A stretch of 64,000 nt of DNA from Apteryx mantelli. Lineage: Eukaryota > Chordata > Aves > Apterygiformes > Apterygidae. Location: NCBI RefSeq assembly GCF_036417845.1, contig NC_089994.1, positions 16,138,001-16,202,000 of the forward strand. The letters are read 5' to 3'. The position numbers were made by a program, and so were the translations under genes. This document shows positions 51,306 through 60,059 of the stretch, piece by piece (position 1 is the stretch's first letter; each line of letters starts with the position of its first letter). Below the pieces are notes generated by a model, which was not told the origin of the DNA, searched no databases, and saw only the letters and a program-made list of their open reading frames with translations.

Positions 51306-52876
51306 CCTGTGGCTGTTGTGTGGGTAGCCAGCACGGCGACTGCTGCCGGCGGCGCTGGTTCTGCGCAGCCCGCGGCACCGCACACACTGCACCGCACCGC
51401 ACCGCGCTGGCTCTGTCGGGGGTTCTGTTTTTTTTTTTTTTTTTTTTTTCCAGTTGTTTCCATGGGAATCAAATTCTTCTGTGGAGCTCAGATTTATTTA
51501 TTTATTTTTTAATATAAAAAGCTGCTTTTTATATTGAAGCATTGGGCTAGACGTCTTACCTGACCCTGTCCCTTTAAAGCCTTTTCAAAAAGGAAAAAGG
51601 ACCCCGTGCATTCCCATCCTGTTTTCCTGGTTTTGCTCGCTCACTCAGTCAGATGAGGCAAAATTCAAATACCGAAAATGTTTACAGTGTCCGACGCGCG
51701 AGCCGAGAGGGTCGTTACCGCCCTGCCGCCGGCCGCCGCGCTTGCTGCAGCAGCTCCTTCTTCAGGTATCGCCGCCGTTTGCTGCAGCTGCTCGTGGCGC
51801 GAGAAGCCTTACGGTCCCTCTCTGCCCTCAGCACCCTCTGCCTCTCGATAGCCTCGACGGGCAATTTTATATTCAGCGATGTTAGTTAGCTTTTATTTAT
51901 AAAAGATTGCTTTAGGGGTACCAGAGGGGTGGAGGGAGCCGCCGGCAGGCATGCCGGAGGGCGCTGGGCACCGGCGCGCAGCCCGTGCCGTGCAGCCGCC
52001 GCGCTCGCGCGTGACGGACCTTCCGTGCGCCCTCCTGCTCCTCCTTGCTGCCAGTGCCTCGTCCCCGCGCCTGCGTGTGCTTTGTGTACGGCGTCGTCGT
52101 GCGTGACACCCATTAAAGACGGGGGAAGGCTGCTCGCTGTCTGCTTTTTTTGGGAGACGCCAGGAAGTCACAAAAGCCCAGACGTGAGCAGGAGCCACTT
52201 TAATGGAGTTAAAGCAACGAACAGACCCTGGAGCCCCCCCCATGCGGATCAGTCCTGCAGGACACACTTGTCCTTTAGCCACCACCTTTTTTCCTTTTTT
52301 TCCCCCCCTTTATAACATTTTCTAGACTTAGGATTTTGCAATGGGGAGAAGACAGCAGCCATTTGCCGCAGAGCTGCCGCGGCCCCGCGCCCCCGAGAAG
52401 GCGGCAGGGAAGGGGCGCCGGCGCGTGCGGGCAGGTGGAGCGAGGCAGGGTGGCCGCGTCGGTTTGGGCCCCCAGTCCTGGGCGCAGCGGCACGGCGGCT
52501 CCCCTCCGAACGGCAGGGGCGAACGCGCGCGGGTCCGTCAGCCGACAAACCCCAAAAGCAGCCGGGGGAGCCCGGGGCAGGGGCAGATCCAGCCGGGCAG
52601 CGGCCGTCAGCAGGTCCGGGAGGGCAGACACGGCGGCCAGCTCCGCGTTTTGCCCCGTCCCCGGCACGCATCCTGCCCGCGGGGTGGGCTCCCGAGGCCC
52701 CGCACGGAGCAAGAGGGAGGGGAGCCATTGAAGTCTCTCCTCCCTGTGGATAACTTACGGAGCGGATGGAGGCTGCCCGCAGGATGGCGTCCCGGCGCGC
52801 CGCTGCCTGCGTGGGTCCAGCTCATCGGCGCGGAGGGAACCGGCGGCGTCCCGCGGGCAGGACGGGGCTGGCGCCG
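51306..52876. other. Tail-to-tail interval between PITPNM2 and ARL6IP4, including probable ARL6IP4 3' UTR
   Basis: Contains a T-tract (about 51428-51449), minus-strand poly(A) signal candidates at 51493-51502, 51892-51897 and 52199-52204, and a CpG-rich part from about 52340. No separate gene recognised. Open frames on both strands (up to 187 codons) lack domains. Confidence 0.5.
52199..52204 (-). terminator. ARL6IP4: Candidate poly(A) signal ATTAAA for ARL6IP4
   Basis: Nearest accepted hexamer I found downstream of the ARL6IP4 stop on the minus strand (about 670 nt away). Canonical AATAAA copies on the same strand at 51892-51897 and 51493-51502 are alternatives that would overlap the PITPNM2 3' region more closely. 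Confidence 0.35.
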
Positions 52877-52933
52877 TCACTGCAGCATCCCCGTGCGCAC
52901 CTGAAAGGCCAGCCCGTCCCCACGGGTGGCCTG
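52877..52933 (-). CDS. ARL6IP4: ARL6IP4 last coding exon
   Basis: 57 nt, too short to stand out as an open frame. Acceptor gtcccttcgcag; reads [18 protein letters not shown] then TGA (52879-52877). Human ends QATRGDCLAFQMRAGLLP, so the assignment is firm. Confidence 0.94.
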   Translation of the reverse strand, partial: QATRGDGLAFQVRTGMLQ

Positions 52934-55900
52934 CTGCGAAGGGACAGGGGGACGCGCTCGCACGCGGCCGGCGCTGCCGAAGGCCCGCGGGCACCCGCCG
53001 GGGCTCGGCTCGGCTCCTCCGGCAGAGCCGCCGCGGGGTCCCCCGGGAGGCAGGACCAGGCCCCGGGGCGCTGCAGCCCCTCGGCTTTACCCCCGCAGCC
53101 GCCCTGCCCCACTACCTTGTTGATCTCCTTGTGTCGCTCCTTGCTGACGATTTCTTCCAGCACTTCTCCGTCGCCCTTAATAAGCCTGGAAGAGACACGC
53201 GGGGCCCTGAGGGCTCGTGCCAGCGGCGGCCGCCGTTTCCCCGCCGCGGGAGGTGCTGCTCCCCCCGCTTTCCCGGCTGCTGCTCCCGCCCCAGCTCAGG
53301 CACCGTGCCGATACGGGGCCGGAAAACAAAAATCCAACAGGCCAACTTGCTCCCGAGCCGCTCCGGCACCGCTGGGCACGTGAGCACGCAGGTGCTGCCC
53401 ACGGCTGCGGCGCTGCGGACGCGCTAGCGGCTCTCCCGGGCTGGCGCGCCGAGGTGACGCCGTGCAAGCTCACTGACTGCCCGCTCCCGAAAGCTCTACT
53501 AGGTGTCTCAGTTTTTGGCCAAATGAAGCTTAACTGGCACCCTAGGCTTTTCCATTAGTCTCCTGCTGGGATTAATGCCAGTGCGGCTGTGGAGCAAACA
53601 CCCCCGGTAAAAGGGTCTCCCGCCATGCTGCAGGGGCTTTGCTGGCAAGGGCAGCTCACCAAACCCTACCAAAAAAACAAAAAAACCTTTTTAACCAAGT
53701 TTGGGTCTGCTCCTGGCTGCCCAGGAAACTGCGGAGCTACTCGGAAACGGGAGCCGGTTTCGGCCTGAAAGGCAGCCGGCCTGGGGAGCACCTTGCCCCA
53801 GCAGATGCCCAGCTGTGCCGGAGGTGGCTCCCGCCTCCGAGCCGGCCGCGGATTTAATTGCCCGCGTGACGTGCCTCCCGGTGAAGTGACCTTCGCCGCC
53901 CGCCTCCCCGGCCCCGCAGGCTGCCTGCTATTTTAAGGCTGGACTTGTCATACCCAATTCTCTTCAGCATGATGTTTTCCCCCTCGCTGGGAAGATGCAG
54001 TTTTTAATAAACTGGGTCATTTCTATTTGGCAGCTAAACGAACTTCCGTTTGACTGTCTGTAACCCCAAGGGAAGCGTTTGCCCCCGGCCCACTCGCACG
54101 CGGGGGGGTCCCCGGGGCCGAGGGTGCGGGCGGCCGGCACCGGCGCGTTTCGGGTCTGAAAGCCAAGCGCGTGGCGCAGCAGGGCAAGGAGGTGTCCGGC
54201 GCGTCTCCGCTTTGCCCCCGGCTGCCGACAGAGGCCCCAGCTGTCCGGACGCCCGGCGGCTCTAATGTGCACCATGCGCACTTGGTGCTGCACCGAAGGT
54301 CCTCAGCACCTGGCAGGATCTGGCCACTGCCGGACATAGGGCAGCAGCTTCGCCCTGCCTATAAAGCTCAGCCCGTCTCACCCCGCAGCAGCTCTCCCAA
54401 GCAAAGCCACAGAGATCTTTTTATGCCAGCTCTGGACTTTCTGGGCCACGCTGGCCTGGTGGGGCTCTGCATTTCTCCTTCACACCAACAGCCCGACCGG
54501 CAACGAGAGCCAAGGGCAGGCGGCCCAGCGCTCCTACTGAGGGTGACGGCTCCCAGGGGAGCTGGCCGGGCACCGGGTGCCTGCGGATCGCCCATCTCCC
54601 TGCAAAGCCAGCCTGCCTTCTGCCACGCTCCCCTGCCCACCAGCCTGCCCACAAGCCACCGGCAAACGCAGCTGGTTCCTGGTGTCACTAGTTTGCCTGG
54701 TTTTATCCGGAGCGCAGAGCTCTTCGGGGCGGTAAGCCCCCGGGGAGAGGCCAGCCGGCACGGAGCTCCCCGCACGGCGCCCCAGCACAGTTTGGCGATT
54801 CGGTGCCAAACGTGTCACTTCCCCGTAGGTTACGCTAGGTCTGACAGGATGGGACCCGCGAGGGACCGGCTCAGGCCCTCGCTGCTGCGGGGGCCCTGGC
54901 TCCGTGCGTGGTGCTGGGTGCTGCTGACCTGCACCCTCTGGGCTCCCCCCCCCCCCCCCCCCCCCGCCCTGCTGCGGACGGGGACGGACAAGCTGCCTCC
55001 GAGCAGGCGATGGTCTCCGCTCCAGGGGACCGTACCTGGTTCTGCCCGTTTCGGGATCCACGACTCTCCTGATGACACTCTGCCTCGCGTCCCATTCTTC
55101 CTTCGTCATGGGCTTCATGGCCTGGATTCGGGATTTTTGCTCGTCTGTCAAAACTGGAATGAGTCAGTTAGTAAGAACCGAGCTCGTGGGGCCAGCGCCC
55201 GCCCGAGGGGCGCAGGCGCGTCTGCGGCGAACAGCCACGGACACGGCCCCGACCCCGGCGGCGCCCGAGGAGCCACGATAAACCAGGCAGAGCAACGTCA
55301 GCGCCGTGTCCTCAGAGGTGGCACCAGCTTTGCCAGCTTGTTACTGCCGACCACGTCCTTTCATTTGGCCTCTTTGTTCCCAGCCCACATTTATAAACTA
55401 GATCGAAACACTTTAAAAATTAATCAGTGAATGTGGCTCCTTATGTTTACTCAGCGCGGCTTGAAGAGGCCAAGGTACGTAGGAGGGAGGGAATAGGGGG
55501 TTCCTCTCCATGGGCAGCCCTGCTACCCCCCGGGCACCTCACGTGGATCCCGTAAACGGCGACGCGGGCGACGCTTTTCTGCCCTAGCGTAAGCGGGAGG
55601 GAAACGTGGCATCACCTGGCCCGGAGTCCACCAGCGCCTCCTTCTGCCACTGCTCCAGCGAGGGGCCGGGCACCGCTTCCTCCTTGGCGCTCTCCTCCTT
55701 AGCCCTCTCCTTCGACTTCTTTTTCAGTTTCTTTTTTATCCTTTTCTTCTTCCTCTTCTTGTCCTTCTGTTTCACTTGCTTCTTTTTGCTGTGCCGCCTC
55801 TTCTTTGGTTTGGCATCGCTGTCGCTGGAGTCGTCAGAAGAGGAGCTGGAGGATGTCGAAGACGAGGAGGAGCTGGAGGAGGAGGATGCTGTCCCAGAAG

Positions 55901-56386
55901 ACGACGTACTCGCCTTCCTCTTCTTTTTGGCCTTGCCTTCTTTCTTCCTTTCTGCAATACACGAGAAGAGGCAGAGATGCTGCCCACCCTCCACGTTTCA
56001 TGCCGCCCCGCTCTCCCAGCCCGGTGCCCCTCTTGCTTGAGCGACGAAGCCCCTAAATGCCTGGCGAAGCCCCCAGTGTTGAGACGGCACCAATCCAGCT
56101 GAAAGCAGGGATCCTCTCTCCTCCCTCCCCCGGGGCCCTCGCTGGGCATCTGCCCCCGGGCGACGCGGGGAACGGGGGGGGCTCGCCGGCCCCTACCTTC
56201 CCGAGCCGACGCCGAGCCGGACCCGCGCCGGCGAGACCCGGAGCTCCGCGTCCTCGCAGGAGAGCGGCTGCCCCGCGGCGAGTCCCTGCTGCTTCTCCTC
56301 CTTTTCTTCTCCTTCCTCTGCCGTCTGCTCCGCGAGCTGCTTCGGCTCCTGCTCCGGGATCGCTTCCGGGCCCGGCTGTGAGCCAT
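52877..56386 (-). CDS. ARL6IP4: ARL6IP4 (SR-25), SR-like nuclear protein, complete, five coding exons
   Basis: Nuclear speckle-associated Arg/Ser protein that interacts with ARL6 and influences splicing (family knowledge). Exons in transcript order: 56386-56197, 55951-55616, 55153-55036, 53185-53116, 52933-52877. All GT-AG, phases agree, 256 residues plus TGA; human isoforms are near 240. Residues 1-63 are RS-rich ([15 protein letters not shown]); 64-175 hold a poly-Ser/Asp tract and a Lys-rich helix ([20 protein letters not shown]), ending [15 protein letters not shown]; 176-256 are the conserved C-terminal domain ([59 protein letters not shown]). Kozak context gccATGg is strong. An acceptor just upstream (cccgcag at 56408-56402) implies a 15-nt 5' UTR in this exon and a non-coding first exon further up. 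Confidence 0.95.
53116..53185 (-). CDS. ARL6IP4: ARL6IP4 exon: conserved C-terminal domain
   Basis: 70 nt. Acceptor gtctcttccag; [20 protein letters not shown] followed by INK, donor AAG|gtagtg. Matches human with few changes. Confidence 0.95.
53186..55035 (-). other. ARL6IP4: ARL6IP4 1.85-kb intron with C21 run
   Basis: Very GC-rich intron with a run of 21 C on the + strand (54945-54965; G-run in the transcript, hence possible quadruplex). The + strand open frames spanning it, including a 419-codon one (54171-55430), are antisense to a proven exon and judged fortuitous. Confidence 0.6.
55036..55153 (-). CDS. ARL6IP4: ARL6IP4 exon: conserved C-terminal domain
   Basis: Acceptor ctgactcattccag; [20 protein letters not shown], then [15 protein letters not shown]. 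Nearly identical to the human protein, so this is the functional core. Donor AG|gtacgg. Confidence 0.96.
55154..55615 (-). other. ARL6IP4: ARL6IP4 intron, 462 nt
   Basis: GC-rich intron; nothing else recognised. Confidence 0.55.
55616..55951 (-). CDS. ARL6IP4: ARL6IP4 exon: poly-Ser tract and Lys-rich region
   Basis: 112 codons. Acceptor cgtgtattgcag; [13 protein letters not shown], then a run of Ser with one Thr, DDSSDSD, and a Lys-rich stretch with predicted helical character; ends [18 protein letters not shown], donor G|gtgatg. The Ser run is shorter than the long serine run recalled in human. Confidence 0.94.
56197..56386 (-). CDS. ARL6IP4: ARL6IP4 coding exon 1: start and RS-rich region
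   Basis: 63 codons plus one base. ATG at 56386-56384 in a strong Kozak context. [20 protein letters not shown] opens an Arg/Ser domain of the kind phosphorylated by SR kinases. Donor GAA G|gtaggg. Confidence 0.95.
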
Positions 56387-56602
56387 GGCGCCTGGGGCCC
56401 CCTGCGGGCACAGGGTACGCGTCTCCCGTCAGCCGCCCGCTCCCCCCCTTGCTCGAAATGCTGAGAGCAGGCCCGAAAGGGGAAATGGACTTTTAACACT
56501 CCAATTTGCTTTTAGAAAGCAGGTTACGCGTTGAACCGGCACCGCCGGCCAGCGGGCCGCCAGCAAGCCGCAGGCCGAAGGCGGCGAGAGGCGCGCGCCC
56601 AT

Positions 56603-56627
56603 TAAATTAATTAATTAATCAATAAAA
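56603..56627. repeat. TTAA-rich simple repeat
   Basis: Four or five overlapping TTAA/AATT units in otherwise CpG-rich DNA. Confidence 0.7.
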
Positions 56628-56812
56628 AGAGGTGCGCGGCGGCGGCGGTGGTGGCGGGGGCGCAGGGGCGCGGGGGCAGCGCTCGCCCACGGCCGCCTGC
56701 CAGCGACGGCGTTTCATCACCCGCGTGTTCGCCACCTAGACGCTCCCACGCAGGGCCACGCGCTGCGCGGAGCCCGAGGGCTGATTCGCTTCCAAGGTGG
56801 AAACTTCGATCA

Positions 56813-56844
56813 CAATAAATAGATAAATAAATAAATAAATAAAT
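56813..56844. repeat. AATA tetranucleotide microsatellite
   Basis: About seven AATA units, one interrupted by a G (aatagataaata), inside the CpG island. Confidence 0.85.
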
Positions 56845-57105
56845 GACGGTCGGGGAGGTGCAGAGAGGTTTCTGGGGAGGCGGCGTTGGCGGTGGGTGAG
56901 CGGGGGCTCCGCGCTCCCGGCAGCAGCCCGCTTCCAGGTGAGGCCGGCGGCGTCTCCCCGTGCCCCGGTGCCGCAGCCCCGCTCCCGGCCCGGCCCGAGC
57001 CCGCGGCCACCACCGCTGACACTCTCCCCCACTGCGGTGAGAGCCCCCCGCAGCCCAGCGCTGGCCCCCTCCCCACCCCGCTGCTGGGAGCGCCCACCGT
57101 GCACT

Positions 57106-57303
57106 GGCCCCTTAAGAACCCGGCTCAGTGTGTGCTGGCCCTTTAAGAACCGGGCAGCATGCACTGGCCCTTTAAGAGCCCACGAGCGGTGTGCTGGCCC
57201 TTTAAGAGCCCGGCCCAGCAAGCAGCCGCCCTTTGAGAACGCGGTTTAGAGTGCGCTGGCCCTTTAAGAGCCTAAAGTGCCGTGCGCCGGCCCTTTAAGA
57301 GCC
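57106..57303. repeat. Seven-copy ~30-bp tandem repeat with GGCCCTTTAAGAGCC core
   Basis: Cores at 57106, 57137, 57166, 57196, 57227, 57258 and 57289, spacing 31, 29, 30, 31, 31, 31. Each has CTTTAAGA/CTTTGAGA/CTTAAGA flanked by GC-rich spacer with gtgcgctg-like sequence before it. The 15-bp core is much better kept than the spacer, suggesting selection or gene conversion on the core. It lies about 45 nt from the NRF1 site. Confidence 0.85.
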
Positions 57304-57346
57304 CCGCCCCCGCCGCCTCCGGGCCCGCCCCGGGGTGTCGCCACAG

Positions 57347-57358
57347 CGCGCATGCGCG
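57347..57358. promoter_or_regulatory. ARL6IP4: Perfect NRF1 site in CpG island promoter
   Basis: CGCGCATGCGCG fits the NRF1 consensus YGCGCAYGCGCR. NRF1 sites typically lie within about 100 nt of start sites of housekeeping genes, so transcription probably starts close by. Confidence 0.65.
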
Positions 57359-57439
57359 CCCCGCCCCGCCCCCCTCGCGCCGCCGGCCCCGCTCCCGCCC
57401 GGTCTCCCGGCGGGGGCGGCCGGGCCCCGGCCCCGCCGC

Positions 57440-57455
57440 AGGTAAGGGACTCACC
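57440..57455. promoter_or_regulatory. Two facing splice-donor sequences
   Basis: On + : CAG|GTAAGG with the cut after 57441. On - : GCG|GTGAGT with the cut after 57455. Both are strong donor matches. The minus one suits a non-coding first exon of ARL6IP4; the plus one would belong to an unidentified transcript in the opposite direction. Confidence 0.45.
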
Positions 57456-57469
57456 GCGGACCCGCCCCG

Positions 57470-57528
57470 CCCGGCTCCGGCACCGGCACCGGCACCGGCT
57501 CCGGCACCGGCACCGGCTCCGGCTCGGG
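57470..57528. repeat. CCGGCACCGGCT hexamer/dodecamer simple repeat
   Basis: About ten hexamers of the type ccggca/ccggct in a row within the CpG island. It explains the RCRCRS-type repeats in the fortuitous open frames here. Confidence 0.85.
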
Positions 57529-57562
57529 GGGACCCGCCGCCGGCCCCGCGCTGGCCTCCCCG

Positions 57563-57569
57563 CTTCCGG
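57563..57569 (-). promoter_or_regulatory. ARL6IP4: ETS/GABP-type site (CCGGAAG on minus strand)
   Basis: Exact core found in many CpG-island promoters together with NRF1. Position upstream of the inferred minus-strand first exon is consistent with driving ARL6IP4. Confidence 0.4.
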
Positions 57570-57900
57570 CCGCGGTGCGCGGCGCCGGGCGGGCAGCAGC
57601 GGCCGCGCGCGTTGGTTCCGGGGCTCCCCGCGGCCCGGGCGGGGCGGGGCGGGACTGAGGCGCCGAGGCACCGGCTGGGCGTCGCGCGCCGCCTCCGCCG
57701 TTTCCCTGGCGCGCGGAAGCGCCGCCTGCGCCTCGCGGCCCTGCCTGGGAGCGGCCTGCGGGCGGGGGGGCTTCGCTCGGCGGCCTGGTGTCCGTGGCCC
57801 GCGGTGGGACGGGGGCACCTGACTCCCGGGAAGGGCCTCAGTGGGAAGGCGGCTCCCCCGCTCTGAAAGGCGGGTCCTGCTCAGGCGGGTCCTTGCCGCC

Positions 57901-59384
57901 GTTGCAGGCAGGAGGCGTCAGTGTCCGGATAAACCTGCCCGGCCTCTGTCTCTCGCTTCCCCGTGCAAGCGCGAGTGGCTTCTCCAGAGCGGCGGGGAAG
58001 CTCGGCTGGGCCCGCGTCTCGGTCGCCATCCCTCGCTGATGGGTTTAGCCTGAGACCGACTCTGGCTAAGGGCGTGTTGAGGGTTATCCCAGTTTTACAA
58101 AGAGGGAAACTGAAGCGTGAGTTATGAAGTGATGTAGTAAGTGAGCAAGGGATGGGAACACGAGCCAGTGCCGTGACCTCCTGGCTCCGCTTTTAAATGA
58201 GAAGACGGAGATACTGGTCCATCCCAGGGCTTGGCCTGCAGAGCCATTTGTAGCTGGCCTTTGCTGCATCCAGGTGCTAGACAAAAGAAGGCTTGGGATG
58301 GTATTTCTCTTTCACTAACTTAATTTTCTTGACCTCATTCAGATGCAAATAGGAAATGTTAACATTTCCTGCTGGAAGAAATTAAGACTTCATGATTGGT
58401 TTTCCTGATAGAGAAAGCAGAAAGGAAAAAAAAAAAAAAAAAGCCCTTTGGTGCTGACTGTGGGGTTCAGTGCACAAATATAATGGACACTTCCCTTCCA
58501 ATTTTAATGAGTTTTGCAAGTGAAAAGCTAATCAGCACTGTATGCTAACAGCATCTCCAGCCAAAATTACAGCAGATCTGCTGGGAAGGCTTAAGATCAG
58601 CACTCTTTGAGGTAATTATACTGGCACTGCTCACGTAGCCTTTCAAAATCATTGATTATGCTAAGTCCATACACTGTAATTATTGGAGTTGAATAAACGA
58701 ATGAAAAGAGCCTCCTAGAAATGTAGTGGTGTACGTGTATATCAAATCTATGCGATTAATTTTCTACAGAGCCAAATGCAGAAGCCAAATCAAAAGATAT
58801 CTGGCATCTTTAATTTGTTTTGTAGATGAGTCTTCTCTCTGAAGCTCTGATTTCATGCCCTCAACTAGCTAGCAGTGGGACAGAGAGAACACACGATCCT
58901 CTTAATGCATTAGTCACCAAGGGATCTCAGTGCCAAATTAAGGAGTCACAGGCCTGCCTGCCTGCTGTGCCCAGGCTGAGATGGTTAATTTATATTGCCA
59001 CCTGTTCATGTACCTAAAGGAAGGGAATTAACCATTTAGGCTAAGACTGCATGCTCTTTTCCTCTGGAAAGTTTTGCTATGTTACATAGACAAAGCTCTG
59101 GGAGCTGCCTCTTCTAAAGCTGATTTCTGCTTGTTCAGTTGAGGTTCACAGTATCTTTGGAAGTGAAATGTCTGCTCAAAAAGAGCTGGTAGAGTCCCCG
59201 AGAGATGCTCTCCACCACCCTATGGGATCAGCTCTCCCTACATTACTCTTGACAAATGTTTCTGAGCCTGGACTAGGTAAAGCTCCAGCAACCTCATTGC
59301 TGTCTAGCAACAAAAGGCTCTTCCCTTTCATCTGGAAGAGGACACGAGTCCCTGCAAATAGGAGAGGAGCAGTAATTGTAGGAC
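57901..59384. other. Intergenic region between ARL6IP4 promoter and OGFOD2 3' end
   Basis: Base composition drops to AT-rich after about 58.3 kb. It holds an antisense MIR-like relic (58087-58205), an A-run at about 58427-58442 and an AT-rich block (about 58440-58720) that looks like a possible conserved non-coding element. No gene recognised; open frames of 63 and 115 codons on + have no domain. Confidence 0.55.
58087..58205 (-). repeat. MIR-like relic, antisense
   Basis: Reads tcccagttttacaaagaggg, aaactgaagc, gtagtaagtgagcaaggg and gggaacacgagccagtg, following the reverse-complement MIR order (CCCATTTTACAGATGAGG, AAACTGAGGC, CTAGTAAGTGGCAGAGC, GGGATTCGAACCCAGG). Confidence 0.65.
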
Positions 59385-59390
59385 TTTATT
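59385..59390 (-). terminator. OGFOD2: Candidate poly(A) signal AATAAA for OGFOD2
   Basis: Canonical hexamer on the minus strand about 395 nt after the OGFOD2 stop, giving a 3' UTR of ordinary length. Confidence 0.45.
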
Positions 59391-59783
59391 GTATGATTCT
59401 TTTCCATTTACAGAGGGACCCACAATGCTGCTGTTGGCACAGAGGTCTTCACAAAGGCCAAGCAGCTTTGGTCTCTCTTGTGTACCTGAAAATACTTACA
59501 CAACCTCTGCAGTGAATCAAAGTGTTAAGGCCTTTTACATCTTCCAGACATTCTCCAGTGCCCAAGGCCGAGCGCAAGCCCAGGCTAGCTCAAGTACCAG
59601 CTCTTCAGCTGCCAAGCAGCTGGCTTCCCTAACCCCAGCAGGACTGGTTTTGTGTTGTTTCCCCAGGTGACAGCTACTTGTTACATGACTGATGCATCCA
59701 TCAAAGAGTCCATTCACATGGTCTGGGAGGTCAGAAAGCAACTTTAGCCAGCTCAGCCTGGAGAAACCATACTGTGCCATCTG

Positions 59784-60059
59784 CTACCACAAAGAACAGA
59801 GATTCACAGTCTCAGGCATATCATCTTCAAGGGTCTCTGTGAACCCATCTCCAAACCCCTCTGCTTCCACCAGGTCGGGTTTCTTGTTGCACATGGGGCA
59901 AAGCTGGTTGCGGACGGCAGATGACCTCATCCAAATAATGAGGTTCCAGCGTTCCCCGGAGGCAATGGGAAGTGCCCCATGGATGTGCCCTCCTCGGTGT
60001 AACAGCCCTTGGGTTCCCACGTGTTCGATCTCTATGTACTTTGGCACAGGGGTGGGATC
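59784..60059 (-). CDS. OGFOD2: OGFOD2 last coding exon: distal iron ligand and 2OG-binding Arg
   Basis: 91 codons plus TAG at 59786-59784. Acceptor ctttgttccag; DPTPVPKYIEIEHVGTQGLL, HRGGHIHGALP, GERWNLIIWMRSSAVRNQLC, then a Cys-rich PMCNKKPDLV and an acidic tail ending NLCSLW. Confidence 0.95.
   Translation of the reverse strand, partial: DPTPVPKYIEIEHVGTQGLLHRGGHIHGALPIASGERWNLIIWMRSSAVRNQLCPMCNKKPDLVEAEGFGDGFTETLEDDMPETVNLCSLW

Larger units (their letters stand above)
56402..57454 (-). other. ARL6IP4: Probable 5' UTR intron of ARL6IP4
   Basis: Bounded by a strong acceptor before the ATG exon (gtaccctgtgcccgcag) and, upstream, by a strong donor on the minus strand (GCG|GTGAGT). The interval holds the seven-copy repeat array, an AATA run and a TTAA run. 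The pairing of these two sites is inference. Confidence 0.4.
55500..57900. other. CpG island over ARL6IP4 5' end
   Basis: Continuous CpG-dense sequence covering the first ARL6IP4 exons and upstream region; ends abruptly at about 57.9-58.0 kb. Very GC-rich DNA also extends left to about 52.3 kb through the gene body. Confidence 0.8.

Noticed and set aside
54171-55430. 419-codon open frame on the plus strand
   Set aside because: Antisense to the firmly supported ARL6IP4 exon at 55036-55153 and its intron, includes a C21 homopolymer translated as poly-Pro, and has no domain.
55606-56040. Plus-strand Phe/Leu- and Glu-rich frame that looks membrane-like
   Set aside because: Antisense reading of the ARL6IP4 Lys-rich and poly-Ser codons; an artefact of complementing AAG and TCC/AGC.
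56736-57221. Minus-strand frame with repeated Leu-Lys-Gly-Pro-type units
   Set aside because: It is the translation of the seven-copy ~30-bp repeat. Spacings of 29-31 bp break the frame repeatedly, so the repeat is not kept as protein.
57264-57822. Arg/Cys or Arg/His repeat proteins on both strands
   Set aside because: Produced by the CCGGCA/CCGGCT simple repeat in the CpG island rather than by coding selection.
59168-59515. 115-codon plus-strand open frame downstream of OGFOD2
   Set aside because: Overlaps the inferred OGFOD2 3' UTR in antisense and has no recognisable domain; a long non-coding RNA cannot be excluded but is not supported.
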